This document shows, in pieces, positions 20,121 through 32,035 of a DNA stretch of 64,000 nt. Under the pieces are notes generated by a model. The model did not search any database. It was given only the letters and a program-made list of their open reading frames with translations, and was not told the DNA's origin. Position numbers and translations under genes: made by a program. The DNA is from Conchocele bisecta (lineage: Eukaryota; Mollusca; Bivalvia; Lucinida; Thyasiridae). The first letter of the stretch is position 1; every line of letters starts with the position of its first letter. Location: positions 26,694,956 through 26,758,955 of the forward strand of contig CM055269.1 in the NCBI GenBank assembly GCA_029237695.1. The letters run 5' to 3'.

Positions 20121-22611
20121 CCTTAACGCTGGGTAAATGGCTTATAATTTCTGTTTCCTTGCTCGGATCTGCTTCACATTTCACACACGCATTGCTCCAA
20201 TGGTCCTCTACCGCCCTGTGACAAATCCACATTCGTCCCGCCCCCGCTAAGCCCAGGGTCAAGGTCACAGACTTGGTGCTTTTGAAACCTTAACGCTGGG
20301 TAAATGGCTTATAATTTCTGTTTCCTTGCTCGGATCTGCTTCACATTTCACACACGCATTGCTCCAATGGTCCTCTACCGCCCTGTGACAAATCCACATT
20401 CGTCCCGCCCCCGCTAAGCCCAGGGTCAAGGTCACAGTCTTGGTGCTTTCGAAACCTTAACGCTGGGTAAATGGCTTATAATTTCTGTTTCCTTGCTCGG
20501 ATCTGCTTCACATTTCACACACGCATTGCTCCAATGGTTCTCTACCGCCCTGTGACAAAGCCACATTCGTCCCGCCCCCGCTAAGCCCAGGGTCAAGGTC
20601 ACGACTTGGTGCTTTCAAAACTTAACGCTGAGTAAATGGCTTATAATTTCTGTTTCCTTGCTCGGATCTGCTTCACATTTCACACACGCATTGCTCCAAT
20701 GGTCCTCTACCGCCCGTGACAAATCCACATTCGTCCCGCCCCCGCTAAGAGGGTCAGGTCACAGACTTGGTGCTTTTGAAACCTTAACGCTGGGTAAAGG
20801 CTTATAATTTCTGTTTCCTTGCTCGGATGCTTCACATTTCACACAGCATTGCTCCAATGGTCTACCGCCCTGTGGACAAATCCACATTCTCCCGCCCCCG
20901 CTAAGCCCAGGGTCAAGGTCACAGTCTTGGTGCTTTCGAAACCTTAACGCTGGGTAAATGGCTTATAATTTCTGTTTCCTTGCTCGGATCTGCTTCACAT
21001 TTCACACACGCATTGCTCCAATGGTTCTCTACCGCCCTGTGACAAAGCCACATTCGTCCGCCCGCCCCGCTAAGCCCAGGGTCAAGGTCACAGACTTGGT
21101 GCTTTTCAAAACTAACGCTGAGTAAATGGCTTATAATTTCTGTTTCCTTGCTCGGATCTGCTTCACATTTCACACACGCATTGCTCCAATGGTCCTCTAC
21201 CGCCTGTGACAAAATCCACATTCGTCCCGCCCCGCTAAGCCCAGGGTCAAGGTCACAGACTTGGTGCTTTTGAAACCTTAACGCTGGGTAAATGGCTTAT
21301 AATTTCTGTTTCCTTGCTCGGATCTCGTTCACATTTCACACAGCATTGCTCCAATGGTACCTCTACCGCCCTGTGACAAATCCACATTCGTCCCGCCCCC
21401 GCTAAGCCCAGGGTCAATTGTCACCACTTGGTGCTTTTGAAACCTAACGCTGAGTAAATGGCTTATATGTTTCCTTGCTCGGATCTGTTACATTTCACAC
21501 ACGCATTGCTCCAATGGTCCTCTACGCCCTGTGACAAATCCACATTCATCCCGCCCCCGCTAAGCCCAGGGTCAAGGTCACGACTTGGTGCTTTTCAAAA
21601 CCTTAACGCTGAGTAAATGGCTTATAATTTCTGTTTCCTTGCTCGGATCTGCTTCACATTTCACACACGCATTGCTCCAATGGTCCTCTACCGCCCTGTG
21701 ACAAATCCACATTCGTCCCGCCCCCGCTAAGCCCAGGGTCAAGGTCAGACTTGGTGCTTTTGAAACCTTAACGCTGGGTAAATGGCTTATAATTTCTGTT
21801 CCGTGCTCGGATCTGCTTCACATTTCACACGCATGCTCCAATGGTCCTCTACCGCCCTGTGACAAATCCACATTCGTCCCGCCCCCGCTAAGCCAGGGTC
21901 AAGGTCACAGTCTTGGTGCTTTCGAAACGTTAAACGCTGGGTAAATGGCTTATAATTTCTGTTTCCTTGCTCGGATCTGCTTCACATTTTACACACGCAT
22001 TGCTCCAATGGTCCTCTACCGCCCTGTGACAAAGCCACATTCGTCCCGCCCCCGCTAAGCCCAGGGTCAAGGTCACAGACTTGATGCTTTCAAAAACCTT
22101 AACGCTGGGTAAATGGCTTATAATTTCTGTTTCCTTGCTCGGATCTGCTTACATTTCACACACGCATTGCTCCAATGGTCTTCTACGCCCTGTGACAAAT
22201 CCACATTCGTCCCGCGCTAAGCCCAGGGTCAAGGTCACAGACTTGGTGCTTTCGAAACCTTAACGCTGGGTAAATGGCTTATAATTTCTGTTTCCTTGCT
22301 CGGATCTGCTTCACATTTCACACACGCATTGCTCCAATGGTCCTCTACCGCCCTGTGACAAATCCACATTCGTCCCGCCCCGCTAAGCCCAGGGTCAAGG
22401 TCACAGACTTGGTGCTTTCGAAACCTTAACGCTGGGTAAATGGCTTATAATTTCTGTTTCCTTGCTCGGATCTGCTTCACATTTCACACACGCATTGCTC
22501 CAATGGTCCTCTACCGCCCTGTGACAAATCCACATTCGTCCCGCCCCCGCTAAGCCCAGGGTCAAGGTCACAGACTTGGTGCTTTGAAACCTTAACGCTG
22601 GGTAAATGGCT

Positions 22612-22705
22612 TATTATGCCCCCGCCACCGAATGGTGAGGGGGGCATATAGTGTTACCGGCGTCCGTTAGTACCGTTGTACGTAACCGTAGTACCTCGGT
22701 CCCGA
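22612..22705 (+). mobile_element. Internal element head 2 within the 167-bp array
   Basis: GGGTAAATGGCTTAT is followed by TATGCCCCCGCCACCGAATG, GCATATAGTGTTACC and a degenerate CGTACG tract. The array resumes with CCCGAAACCTTAA. Confidence 0.7.
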
Positions 22706-24352
22706 AACCTTAAAGCCTTGGTTAAATGGCTTATAATTTCTGTTTCCTTGCTGGATCTGCTTCACATTTCACACACGCATTGCTCCCAATGGTCCTCTAC
22801 AGCCCGGTGAAAATCCACATTCGTCCCGCCCCGCTAAGCCAGGTGTCAAGGTCAAGTCTTGGTGATTTCCCGAAACCTTAACGCTGGGTAAATGGTTATA
22901 TAAAATTTCTGTTTCCTTGGCTTCGGATCTGCTCACAATTTCACAACACGCATTGACTCCAATGGTTCCTTCCTTACGCCCTGTGACAAGGCCAACATTC
23001 GTTCCCGCCCCGCTTAAGCCAGTGTCAAGGTTTCACTGACTTGGTGCTTTCAAAAACCTTAACGCTGAGTTAAATGCTTATAATTTTGTTTCCTTGCTCG
23101 GATCCTGATTCCACATTTCAACTCACGGCATTGCCTCCAATGGTCCTCCTACCGGCCCTGGTGACAAATACCACAAATTCGTACCGCCCCGCCTAAAGCC
23201 AGGGTTCAAGGTACAGACCCTTGGTGCCCCTTTGAAACCTTATCGTGGGTAAATGGCCTTATAATTTCTGTTTCTTGGCTTCGGAATCTGGCTTCAATTT
23301 CACACACAGCATTGCTCCAATGGTCCTTCTACCGCCTTGGTGACAAAATTCCACCATTCGTTCCGCCCCGTAAGCCGCAAAGGGTCCAGGTCACAAAAGT
23401 CTTGGTGGCTTTCAAACCTTAACGCTGGGTAAAATGCCCTTATTTATTTCTGTTAACTTGCTTCCGGATTGCTTCACATTTCACACAGAATTGCTCCAAT
23501 TGGTCTTCTACCGCCTGTTGACCAAATCCACATTCGTCCCGCCCCCGCTTTAAGCCCAGGGTCAAGGTCACAGACTTGATTGCTTTCAAAAAACCTTCAA
23601 CGCCTGGGTAAATGGCTTTTAATTTCCTGTTTCCTTGCTCCGGATACCCTGCTTCACAAATTTTACACACGCAATTGGCGTCCAATGGTTCTTCTACCGC
23701 CCTGTGACAAAATCCACATTCGTCCGCCCCCCGGCTAAATCCCAGGGGTTCCAGGTCACAGACTTTGGTGCTTTCGTTCAAAACCTTAACGCTGGGTAAA
23801 ATGGCCTTAATAATTTCTGTTTCCTTGCATTCGGAATCTGCTTCACATTTCACCACACGCATTGCTCCAATGGATCCTATACCGCCCTGTGACAAATCCA
23901 CCATTCCCGTCCGCCCCGTAAGCCCAGGGTCAAAGGTCCACAGTATTGGTGCTTTCGGAAAACCTTAACCGCCCCCTGGGTAAATGCTTATAATTCCAAG
24001 TTTTCCCATGGGCTCGGAATCTGGCTTCAACATTTCACACAGCCTTTGCTGCCAATGGTCCTTCTTACCGGCCTGGACAAATCCACATTCGGTTCCGCCC
24101 CGCTAGCCCAAGGGTCAGGTTCACAGAACTTGGTGGCTTCGGGAAAACTTAACGCTGGGTAAAATGGCTTATAATTTCTGTTTCCTTGCTCGGATCTGCT
24201 TCACATTTCACAACACGATTTGCTCCAATGGTCCTCTACCACCCTGTGACAAATCCACATTCGTCCCGCCCCCGCCCCTAAGCCCCGGGTTCAAGGTCAC
24301 AGGAACTTGGTGCCCCTTTTGGGAAACTTAAAGCTGGGTATAAGGCTTTTAT

Positions 24353-25368
24353 TATGCCCCGCCACGAATGGTGAGGGTGGGCTATAGTGTTACGGCGGTC
24401 CGTACGTACGTAGTAAACCGTTAAACGGTCCCGGATACCTTATACGCTGGGTAAATAAATGGCTTATAATTTTGTTTTCCATGCTTTTCGGATCTTGCTT
24501 CAAATTTCACACAACCGCATTGCTCCAATGGTCCTCTTGCCACCCGGTGACAAATTTCCACCTTAGTGCCGCCCCGCCCTAAGCCATGGTTCAAGGTCAC
24601 CCAGAACTTGGTGCGTTCGAAACCTTAATGCTGGGTACACCATTATAATTTCTGTTTCCTTGCTCGATCGCCTTCATAAATTTACACCACCACTTTGCTT
24701 CCAATGGTCCTCTGCCAAACCCTATGACCAAATTCCCACTTTTTCGTTTGGCCGCCCCCGGCAAACCAGGGTCCAAGAGGGGTCACCAAGACTTGTGTGG
24801 CTTTCCGAAACCTTAACGGCCTGGGTACATTTGCCTATATTCTCTGTTTCCTTGCTCGAATTTCTGCTTCAATTTCAACACGCCATTGTCCAAATTTGGG
24901 TCCTCTGCCACCTGTGACAAAAATCCACATTCCGTGCCGCCCCGGCCACGCCCGAGGGTCAAGGTTCACAGACTTGGTGGTTCGAAACATTAACGCTGGG
25001 TAAAATGCCTTATTAATTTTGTTTCCTTGCCTAGGATTCGCTTCACCCAATTTCATCACGGCTTGCCTCCAATGGTCCTCCTGCCACCCTGTGACAAATC
25101 CACATTCGTGCCGCCCCCGCCCCCCCCCCTATGGCCCGGGTCAAGGTCACCCAGGGACTTGGTGCTGTTGGATACCTTAAAGGCTCGGGTAAAGAGCTTA
25201 TAATGTCTGTTTTTCCTTGCTCGGATCTTGGTTCCCATTTCACAACAGCCATTAACCTTCCAATGGTCCTCGGCCAACCTGGGTGACAAATACACAGGTT
25301 CAAATTGCCTTAAATTTCTTTGGCTTTGCCAGCGGGGGCCCATTTGTTGCGACAGGCCACATTTCTAG
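24353..25368 (+). mobile_element. Complete ~1-kb element nested in the 167-bp array
   Basis: Head TATGCCCCGCCACGAATGG (24354) and a short CGTACG tract, about five error-rich core units, and a tail GCCAGCGGGGGCCCATTTG ... GACAGGCCACATTT with CTAG (25365-25368). The host unit resumes with TAATTTTTCTGTTTCCTTGC. The broken host unit therefore rejoins at GGCTTA/TAATTT, the position used by the other two internal heads. Confidence 0.65.
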
Positions 25369-27388
25369 GTAATTTTTCTGTTTCCTTGCTGGACTCCTGC
25401 TTCAAATTTCACACACGCCAATTGCTCCCAATGGTTCCTCTAACCGCCCTGTGACCAAAGCCACATTTCGTTCCCGCCCCCCCGCTAAGGCCCAGGGTCC
25501 AAGGTCACAGACTTGGTTGCTTTCGAAAAACCTTAACGCGGGGTAAATGGGTTAAATTAAGGCTTATTTCCAATTTGCTGGATTTTCTGCTTAACATTCA
25601 CACGGCATTGCTCCAATGGTCCTTCTACCACCTGTTTGACAAATCCACATTCGTCCCGCCCCCGCTATGCCAGGGTCAAGGTCACCGGAACTTGGTGGCT
25701 TTGAAACCTTAACGCTGGGTAAATGGCCTTTTGATTAATTTCTGTTTCTTGCCCTTCGGATTAGCGTCAACATTAAATCACACCACGCATTGCTCAATGG
25801 TCTCTACCCCGCCTCCCCCTGTGACAAATCCACAATTCGTTCCCGCCCCCGCCCCAAAGCCCTGGGTCAAGGTCACAGACTGGAGCTTTTGAAAAACTTA
25901 ACGCTGGGTAAATGGTTATTAAATTTCAGTTTCCTTGCCTTCGGATTCCATAGGCTTCAACATTTCACACAAACGCATTTGCTCCAATGGGCCTCCTTAC
26001 CGCCCTGTGGACAAATCCACAGTTCGGTCACTCCCGCCCCCCGCCTAAGCCCAGGGTCTAATCGGTCCAAGTCATGGATGCTTTCGAAACCTTAAGCTTT
26101 TGGGTAAAATGGCCTTATTTAATTTCTGTTTCCTTGGGCTCGGAAATCTGGCTTCACCTTTCAACTCGCAATTTGCTCAAGGGTTCCTTTCCCTTACCGC
26201 CCTGTGGACAAAGGCCAACATTCGTCCCGCCCCCGCTTAAGCCCAGGGTCAAGGTTTCACAGACTTGGTGCTTTAAAACCTTAAAGCTGGGTAAATGGCT
26301 TTATAATTTCTGTTTTCCTTGCTCCGGAATCTGGGCTTCACCATTTCACACACGCCTTACCTCCCAATTGAGTCTCTAAACTTGCCCTGTGACAAATTCC
26401 ACCGTAGTCCCGCCCCCGCTAAGCCCAGGGTCCAAAGGTCCACAGACTTCTTGGGGCTTTCGAAAACCTTTAACGCTGGGTAAATGGATTATAATTTCTG
26501 TTTCCTTTGCTCTGATCTGCTTCAACATTTCACCCAACACGCATTGCTTACCAATGGGTCCTCTACACCCTGCCCTGGATCAAAGCCACATTCGTCCCGA
26601 CCCCCGCTAAGCCCAGGGTCAAAGGTCAACAGACTTGGTGCGGTTTCCAAAACACCTTAACGCATGGGTTAAATTGGCATTATAATTTCTGTTTCCTTGC
26701 TCGGATCTGCTTTCAACAATTTCACACACAGCATTGCTCCCAAGGCGGTCCATCTACCGCCCTGTGATGAAAAATCCACGTTTCCTTTCCCGGACCCCCG
26801 CCCCCCTAATGCCCCAGGGTCTAAGGTCACAGACTTGGGTTGCTTTCGATATACCTTAACGCTGGGTAAATGGCTTATAATTTCTGTTTCCTTGCTCGGA
26901 TCTCTTCACATTTACACACATTGCTCCAATGGTCTACCGCCCTGTGACAAATATCGTCCCGCCCCCGTAAGAGGTCAAGGTCACAGACTTGGTGCTTTCG
27001 AAACCTTAAGCTGGTAAATGCTTATAATTTCTGTCCTTGCTCGGATTCTGCTTCATTTCACACGCATTGCTCCATGGTCCTCTACCGCCCGAAAAATTCC
27101 ACATTCGTCCGCCCCCGCTAAGCCCAATCAAGGTCACACTTGGTGCTTTCGAAACCTAACGCTCTTTATAATTTCTTTTCCGCGGATCTGCTTCACATTT
27201 CACACACAATGCCCATGGTCCTCTCCCTGTGACAAATCCACATTCGTCCCCGCTAAGCCCAGGGTCAAGGTCACAGACTTGGTGCGTTCGAAACCTTAAC
27301 GCTCGGGTAAATGGCTTATAATCAAATATGCCTCGTTTTCTTTGGCTGCCAGCGGGGGCATTCGTGTGCCGACAGGCCACATTTCTAG

Positions 27389-27597
27389 TTCATATATGCA
27401 TTGCTCTAATGGTCCTCTACCGCCCTGTGCCAAATCCACGTTTGTCCTGCCCCCGCCAAGCCCAGGGTCAAGGTCACATACTTGGTGCTTCAAAAACTTT
27501 AACGCTCAGGTAAAAGAAAATTTTGACTTGCAATTTGGCCTCATTTATTATCAAAGCGATATGTGGGACATCCGTGTTCTATGAACACATTTTCTAG
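27389..27597 (+). mobile_element. Satellite type 1 remainder with its own hairpin-CTAG tail
   Basis: It resumes in mid-unit with TTCATATATGCATTGCTC and finishes one unit. It ends with GTGTTCTATGAACAC (27574-27588), ATTTT and CTAG (27594-27597). The 156-bp unit continues directly after it (AAACTTCACACATGCATAG). Confidence 0.7.
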
Positions 27598-27966
27598 TTT
27601 ATTAAACTTCACACATGCATAGAAGACGACCCAAAGGTGTGTCGCACGTAAGAATGACAACTCTTGCGTCGTTAATTTCTTAGTTATCTCCCTTTGTTGT
27701 TTCGTGCACTGATTTCGTGTCTGGAGCATAACTCGAACACCCTTTGGAATATTTTCATGAAACTTCACACATGCATAGACCACGACCCTAAAGGTGTGTC
27801 CCGTAAGAATGACAACTCTTGCATCACTAATTCTTTAGTTATCTCCCTTTGTTTTTCCGTCACTGATTTTGTCTCCGGAGCATAACTCGAACACCATTTT
27901 TTCAAACTACTTGTGTATCTGGGGAGGGGGATACACATGCGCTTGTCGACAAGCGTCCATTTCTAG
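27598..27966 (+). repeat. 156-bp array remainder and 3' end of the outer element
   Basis: Just over two further 156-bp units, then GGGGAGGGGGATACACATG, the CGCTTGTCGACAAGCG hairpin and CTAG. The GGGGGATAC here echoes the outer head at 16047. Confidence 0.75.
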
Positions 27967-28590
27967 TTTTTGCTCACTTTTAAGGAATATCATGATGTTT
28001 CACTCAAGAATTCTTTTGATTGTCTTCTATGTGCTTTTACAAAGCTGGGACATTCCATCCCCCACTCGTACAAAGTCAGTGTCACAGACTTCGTGTGTTC
28101 TCAACACGTAACATTTCATTTGTGATTCACTACTCGGAACATTTGATATTTCACAGGGTATTTCTGATGATCCACACTCATTGTGTGCCAAATATATAAC
28201 CCCAATTTATGCCTATGCTACAGCCAATGCGGCCAATGCATTGGACAAAATTTGCATGTCGGCAAGTGGCATTCCGTAAACCGTTGTTTACTAATAAACC
28301 AAGTTGGAATAGGTTTTATAACCTGAAGGTCAAATATTGTTAAAAATTGTAAATTTTTCAACAATGCCATCTGTTGTTATTGACAAATTATTTTCAGAAT
28401 TAGCTCAAAACTATGAAAATAAATAAAAATGATCATTATTATGCCACCGCAACGATAGTTGTCGGTGCATATAGTGTTTACCCTGTCTGTCCGTCTGTCG
28501 GTAGACAATTTTCCTTGTCCGATTATACAGAATACACCCCAACCATGAAGTGCAGGAGTAGGTAGCATAAAAATGTTCGCTGTCCCACCC

Positions 28591-28780
28591 AGAGCTCCAG
28601 GTAAGGTGCGTAATTTGGAGGTAAATGTCTTATTTCTCCATAAAAAATGGCAAGTTGGGAGTGCTTTAGAATCGTCTCAATGAGACGATTCTAAAGGACT
28701 CCCAACTTGCCATTTTTGATGAAGAAATAACAAAATTTCACCCCAAGTTGGTCAAATTATGCACCTTAACTGGAGCTCTG
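28591..28780. repeat. Foldback MITE family B (short subtype)
   Basis: AGAGCTCCAGGTAAGGTGCG and GCACCTTAACTGGAGCTCT are inverted. The central hairpin is AATCGTCTCAATGAGACGATT within GGGAGTGCTTTAG...CTAAAGGACTCCC arms. Confidence 0.88.
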
Positions 28781-29031
28781 ATTCCACCGATCCATCCACA
28801 GTTATGCACCTTTTTTGACTACAAAGATTGTTGTTGTATTCACAAACAATTTTCTACTTTTTACTTTAATATTCCAATACATCATACTTGAGGACAAATG
28901 CCACACATCCACTCATTATTTCCCACATTAAGAAGTTCGCCGGAGTTTGTCAATTCTGTCATAACTTCCTTGAAGGATTACTTAAATATTTCAACACAGC
29001 ATAATTGTGGACAAATGCCACACATTAATGT

Positions 29032-29236
29032 CACAGGTTGAAGTAACGGACCGAGGTCTATAAATACATTAAATATGCCTAAAAGCATCAATAAATGAAG
29101 AAAAACAATTTTTTTTACCCCCTCCATACAATTCATTATAAATTGTATGGAGGGTGTAAAAAAAATGCTTCAATTTTTTATGCTTTTAGGTATATTTAAT
29201 GTATTTATAGACCTCGGTCCGTTACTTGAACCTGTG
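29032..29236. mobile_element. 205-bp palindromic element with 8-bp target duplication
   Basis: Ends CACAGGTTGAAGTAACGG and CCGTTACTTGAACCTGTG. It is flanked by ATTAATGT at 29024-29031 and 29237-29244. Removing it restores the host core unit (CACATTAATGTTGCCCTTAATATG). An 8-bp duplication is typical of hAT-type transposition; that class is inferred. Confidence 0.88.
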
Positions 29237-29349
29237 ATTAATGTTGCCCTTAATATGACCTTCACCTTTTGACCTTGAAAATGTTGAACTTTTTCACACA
29301 TTAATAAGTTCACCGGAGCTTCTCATTTCTGTCATAACTTCTATATCCC

Positions 29350-31720
29350 TTAAAGGTACATTCCCACTCAGTAAGCACAAACTGTTCTTTATATCAGAGA
29401 CATCATCTGAGACATTTTCTGGCAAAATAAAATTCATTCACCATTACCCCACGTATTGATTGGCATTACTATACATTTTATATCAGACGTAAATTTCCAC
29501 ACTGATATCATGGGCGATAATCGTGCTTCCTTAAAATGTTAACAGACATAACTATTTATTCTCTGTATTTATTTTTTGATGTGCAATGATCATACTTTAT
29601 AATGATTATATAAAGGATATTTTTTAATTATTTATATGAATTAAATGCGTCGCCTGAAAAAATAATGTTTTCGACAGATTAAATCTGTCGAAAACATTAT
29701 TTTTTCAGGTGACGCATTTAATTCATATAAATAATTAAAAAATATCCTGCCTCATTTGCATATGAAAACAGCCTGAAACTACCGCGCGTCACTATCAGTG
29801 AAATACATATTACTAAATGATTATATCTGTATAGCTACAGTGCAGTCTCCGTTTTTGTTCCACCGTAGACAACACTTGCAAACTCAACGCGAACGCAACC
29901 GCAACGGTTTGCTGTAGCGTTGTATACGTTGTTTAAACGTATAAATACGTTGTTTAAACGTATAATACGGTTCGTACACGTGTAATACACATTGTCAAAC
30001 CGTTTAGTTTAAAAGCGTTGTATACGTTGTTTAAACGTATAATACGGATCGTACACGTGTAATACATATTGTCAAACCGTTTAGTTTAAAAGCATTGTTT
30101 AAACGAATAATACGGTTCGTACACGTGTAATACACATTGTCAAACCGCTTAGTTTTAAAGCGTGTAATACGTTTAGCTTCAAGGCGTATAACACGCTTTG
30201 GCGTATACATATGTAGCGAGGTGAAAAAGTTGAAACGTGTACAACGCTTTACCTGGAAGCGTGTAGCTATATGAAAGCGTTGAAACGTGTACAACGGTTA
30301 CACGTTTTAACACAAATACCTGTTCGGCCCCGATCGCTTCGAGGCGTCCTTGTTTCGTCCCTTTTAAAATATCGCGAATACATACCCTCAGATCGACTTC
30401 AAAGTACATCGGCGGTGTGATTTAGCACTTCAATTGATCCCTGATGCCTAATGCCTAATGAGTCACGCTTTCAACACGACAGATGTACCTTGTCGTTTAT
30501 CTATCAAAATGTTTGCGAATTGTAGATCACGTGAGCCGGCTCATCAGGATCTGCGGCATTCCTATGTACATTTTATATACACAAAAATGACCCCTAAGAC
30601 AGCGTTAATTGTATTAACAGTTCCTTAACCTAATTAAATATGGAATAGCCCGATCCCGGGCCGATAGTTCCGTGTCAGTTACTTGGGGTTTACAAATGAT
30701 TAACGGAAACACAGATAAACACAGAGGCATGGCGAGTCTAGGAACTCTCGTATCTTTACACTGAAGCCAGTCTATTTCAGTCACTAATCCGCTATACACC
30801 TGTCCCACGCGTGTGCTAAGATTAATCGATATTTGGGGAAACTGAATAAACAGCGAGCTGCACACTGGTTTAACACGGATATGGCCCGCGGATATGTGTC
30901 ATAAATTACTTGGTGGTCAAAACCGGTAAATTTACAAGGTTTATAGCGAAATAGCAGCCGACTGGCAATTTTTCTCAAACCGATTTTTAAGACTAGTTTT
31001 CAAATCTCAATCGGTCTGAGAGTTCACAAATCGATCCAGAACCGGAAAACTGAAAATGTTAGAAGCCCTGCAGTGAGTCTAGAAGTATATATACACACAC
31101 GAAGAACGAGTATGCGCATTCTACGCGATACACGGTTGGCATACCAAAACGTGTAATGCGTTAAAACCCGTGGAAACGTGTTATACGTATAACACGGTTT
31201 CATCTGTACGGTGCTGTGTACATGTAGATGCGTGTAACAGTTCGTCAAAGAAAGCGTTAAATCGTTTAAACGGTTTACCTTAGCGTTGTATACGTTGACA
31301 ACCGTTGTATACGTTTACAACCGTTGTACACGGATTACACGCTTTTGAAACTCAATGCGTTGTTTACAACCGTTGAAAACGTTTACAACCGTTGTACACG
31401 GATTACACGCTTTTGAAACTCAATGCGTTGAACACGGTTTGTTCGACTTTCGCGCATGCGCAAGAGTGGGGAAACGCAACGCATGGCCGAAAACGTATTA
31501 CACGTAGACGACACACGGTTTGAAACGCAACTAACGGAAACTCCACGGATACGCAACGCACAACACTTTGTACACGTATAAACCCGGAACATTTTGACAG
31601 AAACAACTGTATAGCGGGCACTCGTAATCTTTAGAACTCGTGGAATAGTGACACAAATATACACTTATTTAATTTCTTTAAAGAACATTTTGTACCTTCT
31701 GTGTGGGCATGTACCTTTAA
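29350..31720. mobile_element. TTAA-flanked inverted-repeat transposon (family G), long copy
   Basis: TTAA (29350-29353) then AGGTACATTCCCACTCAGTA; the right end is GGGCATGTACCT then TTAA (31717-31720). The ~40-bp terminal repeats include CACAAACTGTTCTTTAT and its inverse. TTAA flanks suggest piggyBac-type integration (inference). It contains a foldback around 29650-29700 and a 1.8-kb CGT-rich interior not found in the short copies at 49284-50019 and 56987-57471. Confidence 0.75.
29835..31606. repeat. CGT-rich insert with ~89-bp repeats
   Basis: Bounded by CTGTATAG direct repeats (29827-29834 and 31607-31614). It contains recurrent blocks such as GCGTTGTATACGTTGTTTAA and TACGGTTCGTACACGTGTAA, with tandem spacing near 89 bp at 29925-30180. 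Related blocks recur in reverse around 31130-31600. The middle (30400-31020) is low-copy. Minus-strand open frames follow the repeats; I see no transposase motif. Confidence 0.6.
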
Positions 31721-32035
31721 TGGATTACTTTACTATTTCAATACATCATACTTGTGGACAAATGCCACACATCCACACTGCCCTTAATATGAAATTTTGA
31801 CCTTCATAAATGTGCTTGTGAATACTTATCACTTTGGTTAATTAACTTTGCCACAGTTTCTCCAATCTGCAACCAGGTGGGGGTGGGCATTCTAGTAATA
31901 ATGATGCCCTTGTCTTAAACCTTGAAATGTTGGAAATTAATATACTATTTTATCTGGTAACAAGCTTGCATTGGCCGAAGACATACTGACTGATAACAAA
32001 TTGTCTTAACCGGCATTGACCAGATACACATTTCA

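Larger units (their letters stand above)
18861..27388 (+). mobile_element. 8.5-kb Helitron-like element carrying a 167-bp satellite
   Basis: The head TTATGCCCCCGCCACCGAAT with its inverse GGTGAGGGGGGCATA (18861-18895) is followed by TAGTGTTACC and a short CGTACGTACG tract. Then come about 50 tandem 167-bp units (GGTGCTTTCGAAACC, TTCCTTGCTCGGATCTGCTT, GCTAAGCCCAGGGTCAAGG). The 3' end is GCCAGCGGGGGCATTCGTG, TGCCGACAGGCCAC, ATTT and CTAG (27385-27388). The flanks are the two halves of one type-1 satellite unit (CTTCATAT | TTCATATATGC), so the insertion left no target duplication, as Helitrons do. No rep/helicase gene is present, so it would be non-autonomous. Confidence 0.75.
16047..27966 (+). 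mobile_element. Outermost Helitron-like element of an 11.9-kb nest (156-bp core)
   Basis: The head is the hairpin GTATCCCCCGGACTCCGTCG plus GGGGGATAC, followed by a GCGTCC hexamer tract (16090-16150). 156-bp core units (GTCCGGAGCATAACTCGA ... ATGACAACTCTTGC) then run from 16162. The array is interrupted at about 16790 by a T-rich segment and at about 17850 by other satellite elements. It resumes at about 27598 and ends in the hairpin CGCTTGTCGACAAGCG (27940-27955), TCCATTT and CTAG (27963-27966) before T. The same core unit on both sides of the inserts shows they were once contiguous. Confidence 0.7.
28438..31895 (+). mobile_element. Helitron-like element broken by at least three later insertions
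   Basis: Head TATGCCACCGCAACGATAG with its inverse TTGTCGGTGCATA and TAGTGTTTACC, then short GTCC-like tracts. Core units like those at 3621-4336 (AAGAAGTTCGCCGGAGTTTG, CACACATCCACACTGCCC) follow. The tail is GTGGGGGTGGGCATT and CTAG (31892-31895). Insertions lie at 28591-28780, 29032-29236 and 29350-31720; the host reads on across each one. Confidence 0.7.

Noticed and set aside
19276..27513. Many open frames of 60-154 codons through the satellite
   Set aside because: All follow the 167-bp unit; frame changes track unit indels. Not genes.
31383..31664. 93-codon minus-strand frame
   Set aside because: It is a read-through of CGT-rich repeat blocks; no domain.
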